Program-made: the position numbers and the translations under genes
Assembly (NCBI GenBank): GCA_032718475.1
Contig: JAUCBJ010001932.1
Coordinates: 1 to 64,000, forward strand
Direction: 5' to 3'
DNA length: 64,000 nt
Origin: Nemertoderma westbladi
Taxonomy: Eukaryota > Xenacoelomorpha > Nemertodermatida > Nemertodermatidae
Shown here: piece by piece, positions 44,472 through 52,718 of the stretch
Layout: each line of letters opens with the position of its first letter
How positions within the stretch are numbered: position 1 is the stretch's first letter
The notes under the pieces: model-generated
The model's database searches: none
What the model was told of the DNA's origin: nothing
Seen by the model: the letters and a program-made list of their open reading frames with translations, nothing else

Positions 44472-44487
44472 TTATTATACCCCCCCC
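44472..44487 (-). repeat. Right terminal inverted repeat of the Kolobok-like element
   Basis: Complement of the left end: ATTATTATACCCCCCC read on the plus strand, directly followed by TTAA. Confidence 0.8.
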
Positions 44488-44491
44488 TTAA

Positions 44492-44832
44492 GATCTTCTC
44501 TCTTACAAGTAGCCTCAGAGTTTTGCCATGGCACATACTGCTTTCGTTAGGGTTTCTGGGTTTCTGGGTGAAATGCCTCTTAGCTAATTCCTTGTGGGCT
44601 GTTATTATATTCTGGTATAATGAATAGGTAGACTGATCTGCATCCATAGCTGAAGTGCTTCAAAGCGGTTTTGAACTTCTTCTGTGTAAGCATCCTTTAC
44701 TGCTCTGCCACTGTCAGTTCTGAATTTTATCCCTGTCAAAGTTGATTCGCTTGCTTGTCCTGGGTTTTCTGGCTCTCAAACTCAGTCTAATCTCTGCAGT
44801 CACAATTCTGTGCCAATCCGAACCAATTAGGT
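44492..44832 (-). pseudogene. LINE linker and end of endonuclease (family A), right of the Kolobok-like insertion
   Basis: Continues the LINE copy at 40604-41511 on the minus strand: YVPWQNSEATCKRED next to the insertion, then SLYQNIITAHKELAKRH and, near 44800-44830, the LIGSD end of the endonuclease. Decayed, with stops. Confidence 0.75.
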
Positions 44833-44893
44833 AGTTGCCTCGCTGTTAATCAACAGCATGATTAACAGCGAGGCAACTACCTAATTGGTTCGG
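44818..44893. repeat. Perfect 34-bp inverted repeat with 8-nt loop
   Basis: The left arm 44818-44851 begins CCGAACCAATTAGGTAGTTG; the right arm 44860-44893 is its exact complement; the loop is AACAGCAT. The first 15 bases are LINE sequence (present in sense near 3990), the rest is not. Confidence 0.9.
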
Positions 44894-45074
44894 AATATTA
44901 ATTAATAAAAATATTGTTATAACTGAATTATTGTTAATAGTATATAAATACATAGGTGATTTCATGCGTGGTGATTTCATTTCTGATGTCAGTTATCATA
45001 TATGACTGAATCTCGTCTGGTTGTCATACAGTAGTTCACTCAGTCAGTCTGTCAGTAAAAATGTAAACAAACAT

Positions 45075-45320
45075 ACTACCTACTGTAGCTAAAACATTCC
45101 ATATTGGGGTTTTCATTGGCTGTGATTCTTTTAATAATACTGTTTTATTGAGGAAGGCAATAAAACGCTCGTCGACTCTCATAGCTTCAGTAACTCACAT
45201 CGTCACATGACATACAGTAAAGATAAATGGCATGACTTAACTGTATGAATAATACAACTGTATTAGTATGCGTTCTCCGATATAACTCCATACGATTGGT
45301 AGTACAGTACAGTAGAGTTT
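45075..45320. repeat. Module spacer, copy 3 (partial)
   Basis: One partial 65-bp unit (CTACTGTAGCTAAAACATTC) followed by about 200 bp of the spacer found at 17051 and 61001. It is cut at AGTAGAGTT, where the BEL/Pao target duplication begins. Confidence 0.85.
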
Positions 45321-45325
45321 GTTTG

Positions 45326-45866
45326 TGTTAGCTTATTCAATCCCGCTAACACCCCATAAAGTTATAAGCCGATAAGCAATATTGGGAGCCACGAGATTGG
45401 GTAATTAACCAACTCGTGGCATCCCAATAAGAATGGGAAGGAGAAGCACACAATGAGGGTCAGGGGCCAAACCCCTAACCCAGAGAGAATAGGTGGAGTG
45501 AACGGGAACACTCCAAAGGGCGCCAACAAGGGTATCAACCAATCAGAGGGGGGAAAGGCATCGATTAGGTAGAGTAACAAGGCCAACCGTGCAATATAGC
45601 CACTTGGCAGTAATAATACCAATTCAGTTATCTCAGTGCAATACCGGTGCTAGATTAGGTTACAATAGTTTTAGATAGGGAAGGACCGGGACTTTAGTTA
45701 CCGTATCCCGCCTTCCATATACGACAATATTATATCTATATCTATATCTATATCTGCATATCATATTATATACGACAAACAGTACAAGCTCATTTACTCT
45801 TTATACACGGCGGGGACGCGTGAACTAAAACCGGATAAACCGGGATTCCTCTTGGATCCCGTCACA
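45326..45866 (+). repeat. 5' LTR of the young BEL/Pao element
   Basis: 541 bp with TGTTAG...GTCACA ends. AT-rich TATCTATATCTA repeats near 45732-45760 could serve as a TATA region (inference). Downstream of it I do not find a TGG-starting primer-binding site within the first 30 bases. Confidence 0.92.
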
Positions 45867-45933
45867 GTAACTAAATCAGCTGCCGCCCTAGATAAACTCT
45901 GTAACCACCAGCCACCAAATCTGCAGGGGAAAG

Positions 45934-47814
45934 ATGAGTCAGTCGGGTGAGATAACACCGACGCGGACCCCGGACGAAGAGCTAACGATCCGCGAGGCCG
46001 CAACCAGGCGATATAGGCCCACGACGCCGGACCCATCGATAACGGGTCATCCGGCAGTTCAGGACGAGGGGGGCCTGGAACCTGAGGTCGAGCCGAGAGG
46101 AAGAGAGAGCGAGACGGAGGGAGAAGGAGACGAGTCGACACGGGACGGGGGTCGACGCACCGATGTCGCCGGCCAGCCACAGGCCGAGGGCGACGAGCGG
46201 CCCACCGAAACGGCGACGGTGGGGCCGACGGTGCGGCCCCGGACGCAGAGAGACGAAGGAGATATCGGTACCGATGTCGCCGGCCAGCTACAGGCCGAGG
46301 GCGACGAACGGCCCACCGGAACGGCGACGGTGGGGCCGCCGGTACGACGTCCAACCCGGAGAGACGGACGAGGGGTCGGCGACGAGGACGTCGGGGTTTC
46401 TGAGCGACTTCGACGGGCCTACAACGCGACCTGGAGACTACTAGAGGAGGCCAGAAAGGGGAAAACGATAGACGAGGTAAAACTGAAGTCAGGACTAGGT
46501 AAGTCGGACAGACATTTATACTATCTAATGCATTTCGGGCAGAGAGAATTGGCCGAGGAGAGAGCGAGAAAGGTTGCCGAGGAACTGTATGACTCATGGC
46601 GGCATGGGGGTATACAACCTAGTGTAGTGTACATAGGGCCATATATAATCGATGCCCGGGGTATAAAATTAATGGGTTGGAACAGACCTGAAGGGGGCGA
46701 ATCCGAGGTTAACCCCGAGGATTCGGCCTCGTCGGTCGGAGGGAGTTCCGGGAGGAGGGGGAAAGTTAGTAGATCGGGAAGGCGGAGGGAGTCCGTCGCA
46801 ACCGATAAGTCTGCTACATCCTCCGCGAAAGAAAGACTGGTGAGAGAGGCAGGTGCCGCGTACCGTCTCGAGCTGATAGAGCAAGGTCAGAGGGAAATGG
46901 ATAAACGGCTAGAGGAGGGGAGAATGCGGCTAGAGAGGGAAGCGGCATTGATTAGAGAAACCGGAGAGAGGGCCGAAAGGGCTTTGAGAGGCCTTAGGGA
47001 GTGTGAGGAAAAGGAGGAAAAGGAGTGTAGGGAACGTGAGGCGAGAGAGGAAAGGGAACGCAAAGAGCGCGAGGCGGAACGCAAGGAGCATGAGGCAAGG
47101 GAGGAAAAGGAACGCAAAGAGCGTGAGGCGGAACGCAAGGAGCATGAGGCGAGAAAGGAAAGTGAACGTAAGGAGCGTGAAGCGAGGCGAAGGGAGAGTG
47201 CTAGGAAAGTAGTAGAGTTGGCTGAGCGGGACACGCGGGAGTGTGAGAGGAGAATGGCAGGAGCCGAGCGACACCATGATGAATTAAAGAGATGCCAAAG
47301 TGAGCTTGGGGAACATAGGGTTAGACGCGCGCACGAGCTGCAACTGGTGCGGGCGGGGGCGTCTGAGAGCGAGACAGGCTCGAGTATTTTAGAGGAGCCA
47401 GGGGCCGTGGATACATTTATTAATACCACACTTACAGGGACCGCACGACAGACCCAAAACTGGTGTGACCGTACGGGCGGGGGGGGGGGGGGGGGGGGTA
47501 ATAATGATAATGGTACAGTAGACGTGGTTAATATTAATAGTACCGTATGGGATAATTCTAATCAAACCTTTATTGCAGGAAATACTTTGCCTAGTGGTAG
47601 TAATTTAAATTTAAATCAGAACAATCTTAATATTAATGTAGAAAATAATCCTAATATTAATGTAGCTACGCAAAATAATCCAAATAATCAAAATAATAAT
47701 AATTCAAATAATTTAATTAATGAGCCAAGCCCGAATTTACAAGATAATTCAAATGATTTTATTTCGAACGAACAAGTTAATTCCGTTCCCAATACGGGAC
47801 ACGGGTGCTATTAA
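45934..47814 (+). CDS. BEL/Pao ORF1: coiled-coil protein of unknown function
   Basis: 626 codons from ATG 45934 (context AAGATGA) to TAA 47812-47814. An N-terminal disordered region contains two copies of a roughly 35-residue repeat (TDVAGQxQAEGDERPT). There follows a compact segment at about 150-250 (RLRRAYNATWRLLEEARKG, HLYYLMHFGQRELAEERA, VVYIGPYIIDARGIKLMGW), then a very long Glu/Arg/Lys coiled coil at about 300-455 built of ERKEREAE-like units, a poly-Gly stretch coded by a 20-G run, and an Asn-rich C-terminal tail. The older relative at 38010-39860 has the same plan, so the protein is an old part of the family. I do not recognise a domain. A structural or particle-assembly role is a guess from the coiled coil. 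Confidence 0.75.
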   Translation: MSQSGEITPTRTPDEELTIREAATRRYRPTTPDPSITGHPAVQDEGGLEPEVEPRGRESETEGEGDESTRDGGRRTDVAGQPQAEGDERPTETATVGPTVRPRTQRDEGDIGTDVAGQLQAEGDERPTGTATVGPPVRRPTRRDGRGVGDEDVGVSERLRRAYNATWRLLEEARKGKTIDEVKLKSGLGKSDRHLYYLMHFGQRELAEERARKVAEELYDSWRHGGIQPSVVYIGPYIIDARGIKLMGWNRPEGGESEVNPEDSASSVGGSSGRRGKVSRSGRRRESVATDKSATSSAKERLVREAGAAYRLELIEQGQREMDKRLEEGRMRLEREAALIRETGERAERALRGLRECEEKEEKECREREAREERERKEREAERKEHEAREEKERKEREAERKEHEARKESERKEREARRRESARKVVELAERDTRECERRMAGAERHHDELKRCQSELGEHRVRRAHELQLVRAGASESETGSSILEEPGAVDTFINTTLTGTARQTQNWCDRTGGGGGGGGNNDNGTVDVVNINSTVWDNSNQTFIAGNTLPSGSNLNLNQNNLNINVENNPNINVATQNNPNNQNNNNSNNLINEPSPNLQDNSNDFISNEQVNSVPNTGHGCY

Positions 47815-48161
47815 TGTAAACACGTCGGGCGTGTATGGCCAGACAGATGGGGCCCAGGTAGGCCACGTAGTTGGTAGGCAGGGAGTGGCTGGGTTGGATG
47901 GACCCAGCGAGGGCCTGGTAGGCCACGTAGTTGGTAGGCAGGGAGTGGCTGGGTTGGATGGACCCAGCGAGGGCCTGGTAGGCCGCATAGTCGGTAGGCA
48001 GGGAGCAGAGGGCCTGGTAGGCCACGCAATAGCAGAGAGAGAGGCGGGGGTGAATAGACCCGACCGCGGTAGGGTTGATGTGTCGACTAGAGAGGGATAT
48101 AGTAGCGGGATGAGAGATAGCGAAGTTAGATGTGGCGAGTGGGGGGGGGGGGGGGGGGGGG
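47720..48161 (+). CDS. Upstream part of the Gag frame, out of register at a 21-G tract
   Basis: A second frame, overlapping the end of ORF1, encodes HVVGRQGVAGLDGPSEGLVG in tandem (an exact 60-bp DNA repeat at 47861-47920 and 47921-47980, plus a partial third). It then encodes REAGVNRPDRG, STREGYSSG and EVRCGEW. In the older element the matching protein runs straight through the G tract into Gag. Here the tract is 21 G, one more than keeps the frame, so the two parts are separated. Either slippage or frameshifting joins them, or the copy is defective. Confidence 0.55.
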
Positions 48162-51100
48162 CTACGAGAGCCCCACAACAGCGAGTTAGCGGCGAAAGGG
48201 GGGGGGGCAGAGAGTGTCCCACAGCCGTCAGCGGATAATGCGAGGGCCGAAATAGGTAAACCGCAACAACCGGCGACGGAAAGTAATAGGGGGATTGCGA
48301 GTATCCCCAGCGGCGTGCGACCGAGCAGAGAGAGACAGGTTGACGTCGTAAGAGGGCGGACGAAGCGTCGAGCCCGATCCGAAGAGGGAAGAAGAACAGT
48401 GGGGTTTAACCGGGAGGTCGACGAGAGATCTCACGGGCGGGAATACTCCACTGAAAGGAGAAGAAGAGAAGACAGTAGTAGAAGTATCGCCGCGAACGAT
48501 AGAAGAGCGAGGACGGATAGCGAGCCGTCGGTAGTCGAGATGAGAACAGAGAGTCAGTGGGGTCGGACTCCGGGAGATTGCCATCGCCCCGGAGAGACGC
48601 GACCCGGCGAGGCGCACTACGCGCCGAGAGAGGGGTACGCGATGTACCGGTACGAAGATGAGAACAGTAGAGAGGGGGGTCGAAGAGAAACTTTCCGACG
48701 GAATATACCTACCGATCGAGAATACGGTAGCCGCGGGGAGGACTACTCGAGAAGGATAAACTTCGATCCCGAGCGACACATGCAGACTGTAGGACATACT
48801 GTAGGCCTTACTACACATACCGTAGGCCATACTGAGAGAGGCAATGTAGGCGATAGGATAGCGTGGACAACGGGATTAAACCCGGAAGTCGCGGAATACA
48901 TACCGGCGGGTAGGCCAGAAGCTGATAGGCCTATACCGGTACCAGTACAACAGTATGACTACAGCATGCAGGGACATAACATATACCCAGGGGAGGGGGG
49001 AATTATTGCGGATAGGTGCATGGGCCCCAACATATTAACATCAACCCCAGTACCAAACATACCGGTGGGGGGGGGGGGACAGGGTGACATTCCCCCATCA
49101 CAATATCAACAATATACCCCGATAGGAGCAAGAACAACGAGACCCTTGGATGAGAATAGGTCGTGTGATACAGACATATGGAGGGGGCCGCTACCCCCGA
49201 TGACATACACAAGTCAGAGAAAGTCAAGAAATAGGACAGACGGAACGCACCAGACAGGGGAAACTATACAGCATCCGTCGAACCCATTGGAAGCACAGGC
49301 GATGGGGATGGCCACGTTGATCGACGCGTTGAAAACGAGGATCGAGCTACCACCCGTGGAACCATTCAAATTCGATGGGAGCAGGCCGGAAGAATATCTA
49401 CAGTTTCGGCGCATGTATAGTAACGAAATACTAACAAAAAACTTGACGCAGGCGGAGTGCCTAAAGTATCTGCAAGTGTACACGGGAGGCCCAGCATACG
49501 ATATCGTGAGGCAATATCAAGGAATAGAGGGCGGCTTCACGACAGCATGGCGGGCACTGGATAGGGAATACAGGCACCCGGCCAAGATCATCAGGCAGAC
49601 GCTGAGAGGCATAACATCGGGTGGCCTACAGGATAATCCCGTTAGCATTAAGACGTTCGCTAACAAAGTCGAAAAGGCGCTAATCGTGCTGAAGACGCTA
49701 GACGCGCCGTACGAGCTCAATGCGTCCAACAACATCACCACGATAGCGCAGGCACTACCAAACTGGCTGCGCAACAAGTGGAGGAAAATCGCCTTCTCCA
49801 CTCGAGATAAGAAGGGTGCGGAACCGGGTTTAGAAGAAATGTCAAACTTCTTAAACTACGAGGCTGAGCTAATAACTGACCCAGTCTATAGCGAAGACAG
49901 CCTGGGAAAGGGACCGAAGACAGAGCACAACACATCAAACGCATTACCGAGACTCAGGCAATCATTGCCATATGCAGCGACGCAGGGGACCGCAAGTCCA
50001 CAGCTAGCCGAGGATAAGACAACACCATGGAACGGACAGGGAAACAATAACAACACGAATAAACATAACCCCAGTACGTCCAGTAGGCTAAATCCAAACA
50101 ATAAGAATAGTAGGGACTTTGGTACAAACGCAACTGCGATACGCAATGCACTGTATAAAGAGGGCTACGACCCAAAGAGCAAATGCCAGCTACACGCAAA
50201 TGCGCTTCATCAAACCATGAACTGCAGGTACTGGCAGGCGCTACCTAGGCAGGATCAGATAGATTATGCGTTCAGCAATAAAATCTGCTCGCGATGTGTA
50301 ATGAGTGGACATAGAGCAAGGGAGTGCAAGGAGAAGCCAATAAAATTTGGTCAAAAGAGAGGCCAAACGATGGCGACCAGCACAGTAGGGGCGAAGGAGA
50401 GGGGAACGGTGTTACTTGGAGTATTACCAGTGCAAGTTATCGGGGAAGGCAATCGATCAGTAACAACACTAATGCTGGTTGATAGTGGAGCTGCCTTCAC
50501 ATTAGTCGAGGAATGGGTGGCCGAAGAGATAGGATTGAGAACGAGGCCAAGCAGGATGGCGGTAACAACCATCTCTAGCAAAGATGAGATCCTGGAGATG
50601 AGAACAGGACGGTGCGCAATTGCAGCAATGGCACCAGGATGCGACTATGGGGCAACCATCGACCCCATCCAAGTGATAGAGTCAATTAATATTAATGCCA
50701 GGCGACCAACCAACATCGAGGTCGAGCAGTATAAATTCCTGGACGACATTGACTTCTCAATCCCAGACGTGGACGTTAGGAAGGTGTCCATCATAGTGGG
50801 CATGGACTGCCCAACGGCCCACGAAAGAATGCAAACGGTCTTCGGCGAAGACAAGCAGAGCGACCCGGTGGCCATATTAACACCATTCGGGTGGACGCTG
50901 AGTGGTCCAATTAAGAGCAAGATACCATTTAGGATGTCGGAGACATCAGGATGCATGTTCGCGGGTACTATGCAGGAAATGGGTGACGAGGGAGCAGAGG
51001 AGCAGCTTAAAAGACTGCTCGGACAGGATTTCGAGGGACTGAAAGAAACCGGAGTCGGGACCTCAGTAGAAGACAAGCAGGCTTTACAAAGCGTGGAGGA

Positions 51101-52718
51101 ATCAATGACATGCGATGAGGGACGGTATACTATAGGAATGGTATGGAAACTACCGAAGATACCGCTGCCCGACAATAGGGGGATGGTACTCACGAGACTC
51201 CGCAAACTGAAACAAACACTAAAACGGAGCCCCGAGAAGAATGAGTACATCCACAGAACAATTAAGAAGTACGTCGAGAAAGGATGGGCCGTGGAGTTAC
51301 CGGTCGACGAGCCGAACACAGATAGGACATATTACCTGCCACTGCACGTGGCTTTAGATCCAAAGAAAGGTAAACTAAGGATGGTAGTCGACGCATCGGC
51401 AAAGACCGACGGAAAGTGCTTAAACGACTACCTGTTAGAAGGCCCAAACATATACAATTCGGGCATAGAGGTGTTACTTAGATTTAGAAATGGGAAACAC
51501 GCCTTCACGTGTGACATAGAAGGCATGTTCAACCAAGTCCGTGTAACGGAAGAAGATAGCGACAGTCAGCGCTTCTTATGGTATAACGGCGAGGAAGAAC
51601 CGTCGATAATACCGGCATATAAGATGGTAGTACAGAACATGGGGGCCAAGTCGTCTTCATTTACGACGACTATGGCAGTGAGAGACACAGTAAAGGGGAA
51701 GGAAGATAGATACAGCAGTAGGGCCATCGATATGATTCGACGCGGCTTCTACGTAGACGACGGAATGGAGTCTGGAAATACGGTTAAGGAGATACTGGAT
51801 ACAGGGCGCGAGGTTCGCGACATCCTAAAGGGATCCGGCTTTAACCTGACCAAATTCCAATCCAGTTCGGAAGAATTTATCAAAGCCATAGAGGACAGGA
51901 AACCAGAATCGACCATGGATAATCCCACAACAGCCAAAGGGCAGGACATGGCGATTAAGAGAACGGAATCCCAGCAGAAGGCATTGGGAATCGTGTGGGA
52001 TAGAGAGACAGACGAACTGAAGTATCAGCTGAGCCAGGAGGGCGCAGACATCCACACGAAGAGGGGTTATGTATCGTATATAGCAAGGATATACGATCCC
52101 CTAGGCCTAGCATCCCCATTATTAGTCACGGGGAAACAGATACTCAAGAGAGTATACAAATTGAAAGATGAGTGGGACGTAGAGGTACCAGAGGAAATCA
52201 AGAAACAGTGGAGCAAGTTGACAGGAGACTTGGGGAAGATGGGAACATACAACATGCCACGGGTGTATTTCCCGGATGGGAACATGACGAATCTGGACCT
52301 ACACATGTTCTCCGACGCGTCATTGGAAGCGTACGGAGCGGCACTCTACTTAGTACAACGAGAGGGGGCTCATAAGCCAAGACTAGCCTTTAGCAAAGCA
52401 AAGTCAACGCCGCCAGATTCAGCATCAGTTCCTAAGTTAGAATTGACAGCTGCGAGACTAGGAGTAAGAGCCACAGCCTACCTAGTGGATACTATTCCCA
52501 ACATAGTGGAGACACACTACTGGACGGATTCCATGGTAGTGCTTGGTTGGCTACACAACGAAAGGACGATATACCCGACATTCGTCGCGAATAGAGTGGA
52601 CGAAATAAGGGCGAGTACAGAACTGGAAAGGTGGCACTACTGCCCAACAGACGACAACCCAGCGGACTTGTTGTCGAGGGGCGTGGTACGCCACACTTTC
52701 TTGAAGAAGGAAGTATAG
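48162..52718 (+). CDS. Gag-Pol: Gag, aspartic protease, reverse transcriptase, RNase H (BEL/Pao)
   Basis: A single frame, about 1520 codons, open from 48132 with no true ATG at its start. Domains (approximate residue from 48132): Arg-rich disordered 10-390; DUF1759-type capsid core 392-600 (EPFKFDGSRPEEYLQFRRMY, GGPAYDIVRQYQGIEGGF); zinc knuckle CSRCVMSGHRAREC at 719-732; protease with LMLVDSGAAFTLV at about 780; RT with KLRMVVDASAK (about 1079), CDIEGMFNQV, AKSSSFTTTMA, and the F-Y-V-D-D catalytic box (about 1206); RNase H with MFSDASLEAYGAALY (about 1391), KLELTAARL, YWTDSM and DNPADLLSRG. All catalytic acids I expect are present. The frame ends at TAG 52716-52718, but the same frame continues as integrase. 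Confidence 0.92.
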   Translation, partial: LREPHNSELAAKGGGAESVPQPSADNARAEIGKPQQPATESNRGIASIPSGVRPSRERQVDVVRGRTKRRARSEEGRRTVGFNREVDERSHGREYSTERRRREDSSRSIAANDRRARTDSEPSVVEMRTESQWGRTPGDCHRPGETRPGEAHYAPREGYAMYRYEDENSREGGRRETFRRNIPTDREYGSRGEDYSRRINFDPERHMQTVGHTVGLTTHTVGHTERGNVGDRIAWTTGLNPEVAEYIPAGRPEADRPIPVPVQQYDYSMQGHNIYPGEGGIIADRCMGPNILTSTPVPNIPVGGGGQGDIPPSQYQQYTPIGARTTRPLDENRSCDTDIWRGPLPPMTYTSQRKSRNRTDGTHQTGETIQHPSNPLEAQAMGMATLIDALKTRIELPPVEPFKFDGSRPEEYLQFRRMYSNEILTKNLTQAECLKYLQVYTGGPAYDIVRQYQGIEGGFTTAWRALDREYRHPAKIIRQTLRGITSGGLQDNPVSIKTFANKVEKALIVLKTLDAPYELNASNNITTIAQALPNWLRNKWRKIAFSTRDKKGAEPGLEEMSNFLNYEAELITDPVYSEDSLGKGPKTEHNTSNALPRLRQSLPYAATQGTASPQLAEDKTTPWNGQGNNNNTNKHNPSTSSRLNPNNKNSRDFGTNATAIRNALYKEGYDPKSKCQLHANALHQTMNCRYWQALPRQDQIDYAFSNKICSRCVMSGHRARECKEKPIKFGQKRGQTMATSTVGAKERGTVLLGVLPVQVIGEGNRSVTTLMLVDSGAAFTLVEEWVAEEIGLRTRPSRMAVTTISSKDEILEMRTGRCAIAAMAPGCDYGATIDPIQVIESININARRPTNIEVEQYKFLDDIDFSIPDVDVRKVSIIVGMDCPTAHERMQTVFGEDKQSDPVAILTPFGWTLSGPIKSKIPFRMSETSGCMFAGTMQEMGDEGAEEQLKRLLGQDFEGLKETGVGTSVEDKQALQSVEESMTCDEGRYTIGMVWKLPKIPLPDNRGMVLTRLRKLKQTLKRSPEKNEYIHRTIKKYVEKGWAVELPVDEPNTDRTYYLPLHVALDPKKGKLRMVVDASAKTDGKCLNDYLLEGPNIYNSGIEVLLRFRNGKHAFTCDIEGMFNQVRVTEEDSDSQRFLWYNGEEEPSIIPAYKMVVQNMGAKSSSFTTTMAVRDTVKGKEDRYSSRAIDMIRRGFYVDDGMESGNTVKEILDTGREVRDILKGSGFNLTKFQSSSEEFIKAIEDRKPESTMDNPTTAKGQDMAIKRTESQQKALGIVWDRETDELKYQLSQEGADIHTKRGYVSYIARIYDPLGLASPLLVTGKQILKRVYKLKDEWDVEVPEEIKKQWSKLTGDLGKMGTYNMPRVYFPDGNMTNLDLHMFSDASLEAYGAALYLVQREGAHKPRLAFSKAKSTPPDSASVPKLELTAARLGVRATAYLVDTIPNIVETHYWTDSMVVLGWLHNERTIYPTFVANRVDEIRASTELERWHYCPTDDNPADLLSRGVVRHTFLKKEV

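Larger units (their letters stand above)
41512..44491 (+). mobile_element. Kolobok-like DNA transposon flanked by TTAA
   Basis: The 2972-bp element at 41516-44487 sits between two TTAA copies (41512-41515 and 44488-44491). Removing it and one TTAA restores the LINE linker (CTATC-TTAA-GATCTTCTC), so the duplication is directly visible. The ends are inverted repeats: seven or eight G followed by TATAATAAT. The single ORF encodes a 561-aa transposase. TTAA duplications are known for piggyBac and Kolobok; the protein does not look like piggyBac, hence the Kolobok-like call. Intact ORF, TIRs and duplication argue for a recent insertion. Confidence 0.8.

Noticed and set aside
45362-45622. Identical hydrophobic 86-codon antisense frames at 45362-45622 and 58604-58864
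   Set aside because: They lie entirely within the two LTRs, so their identity reflects LTR identity; no homologue or start context supports a gene.
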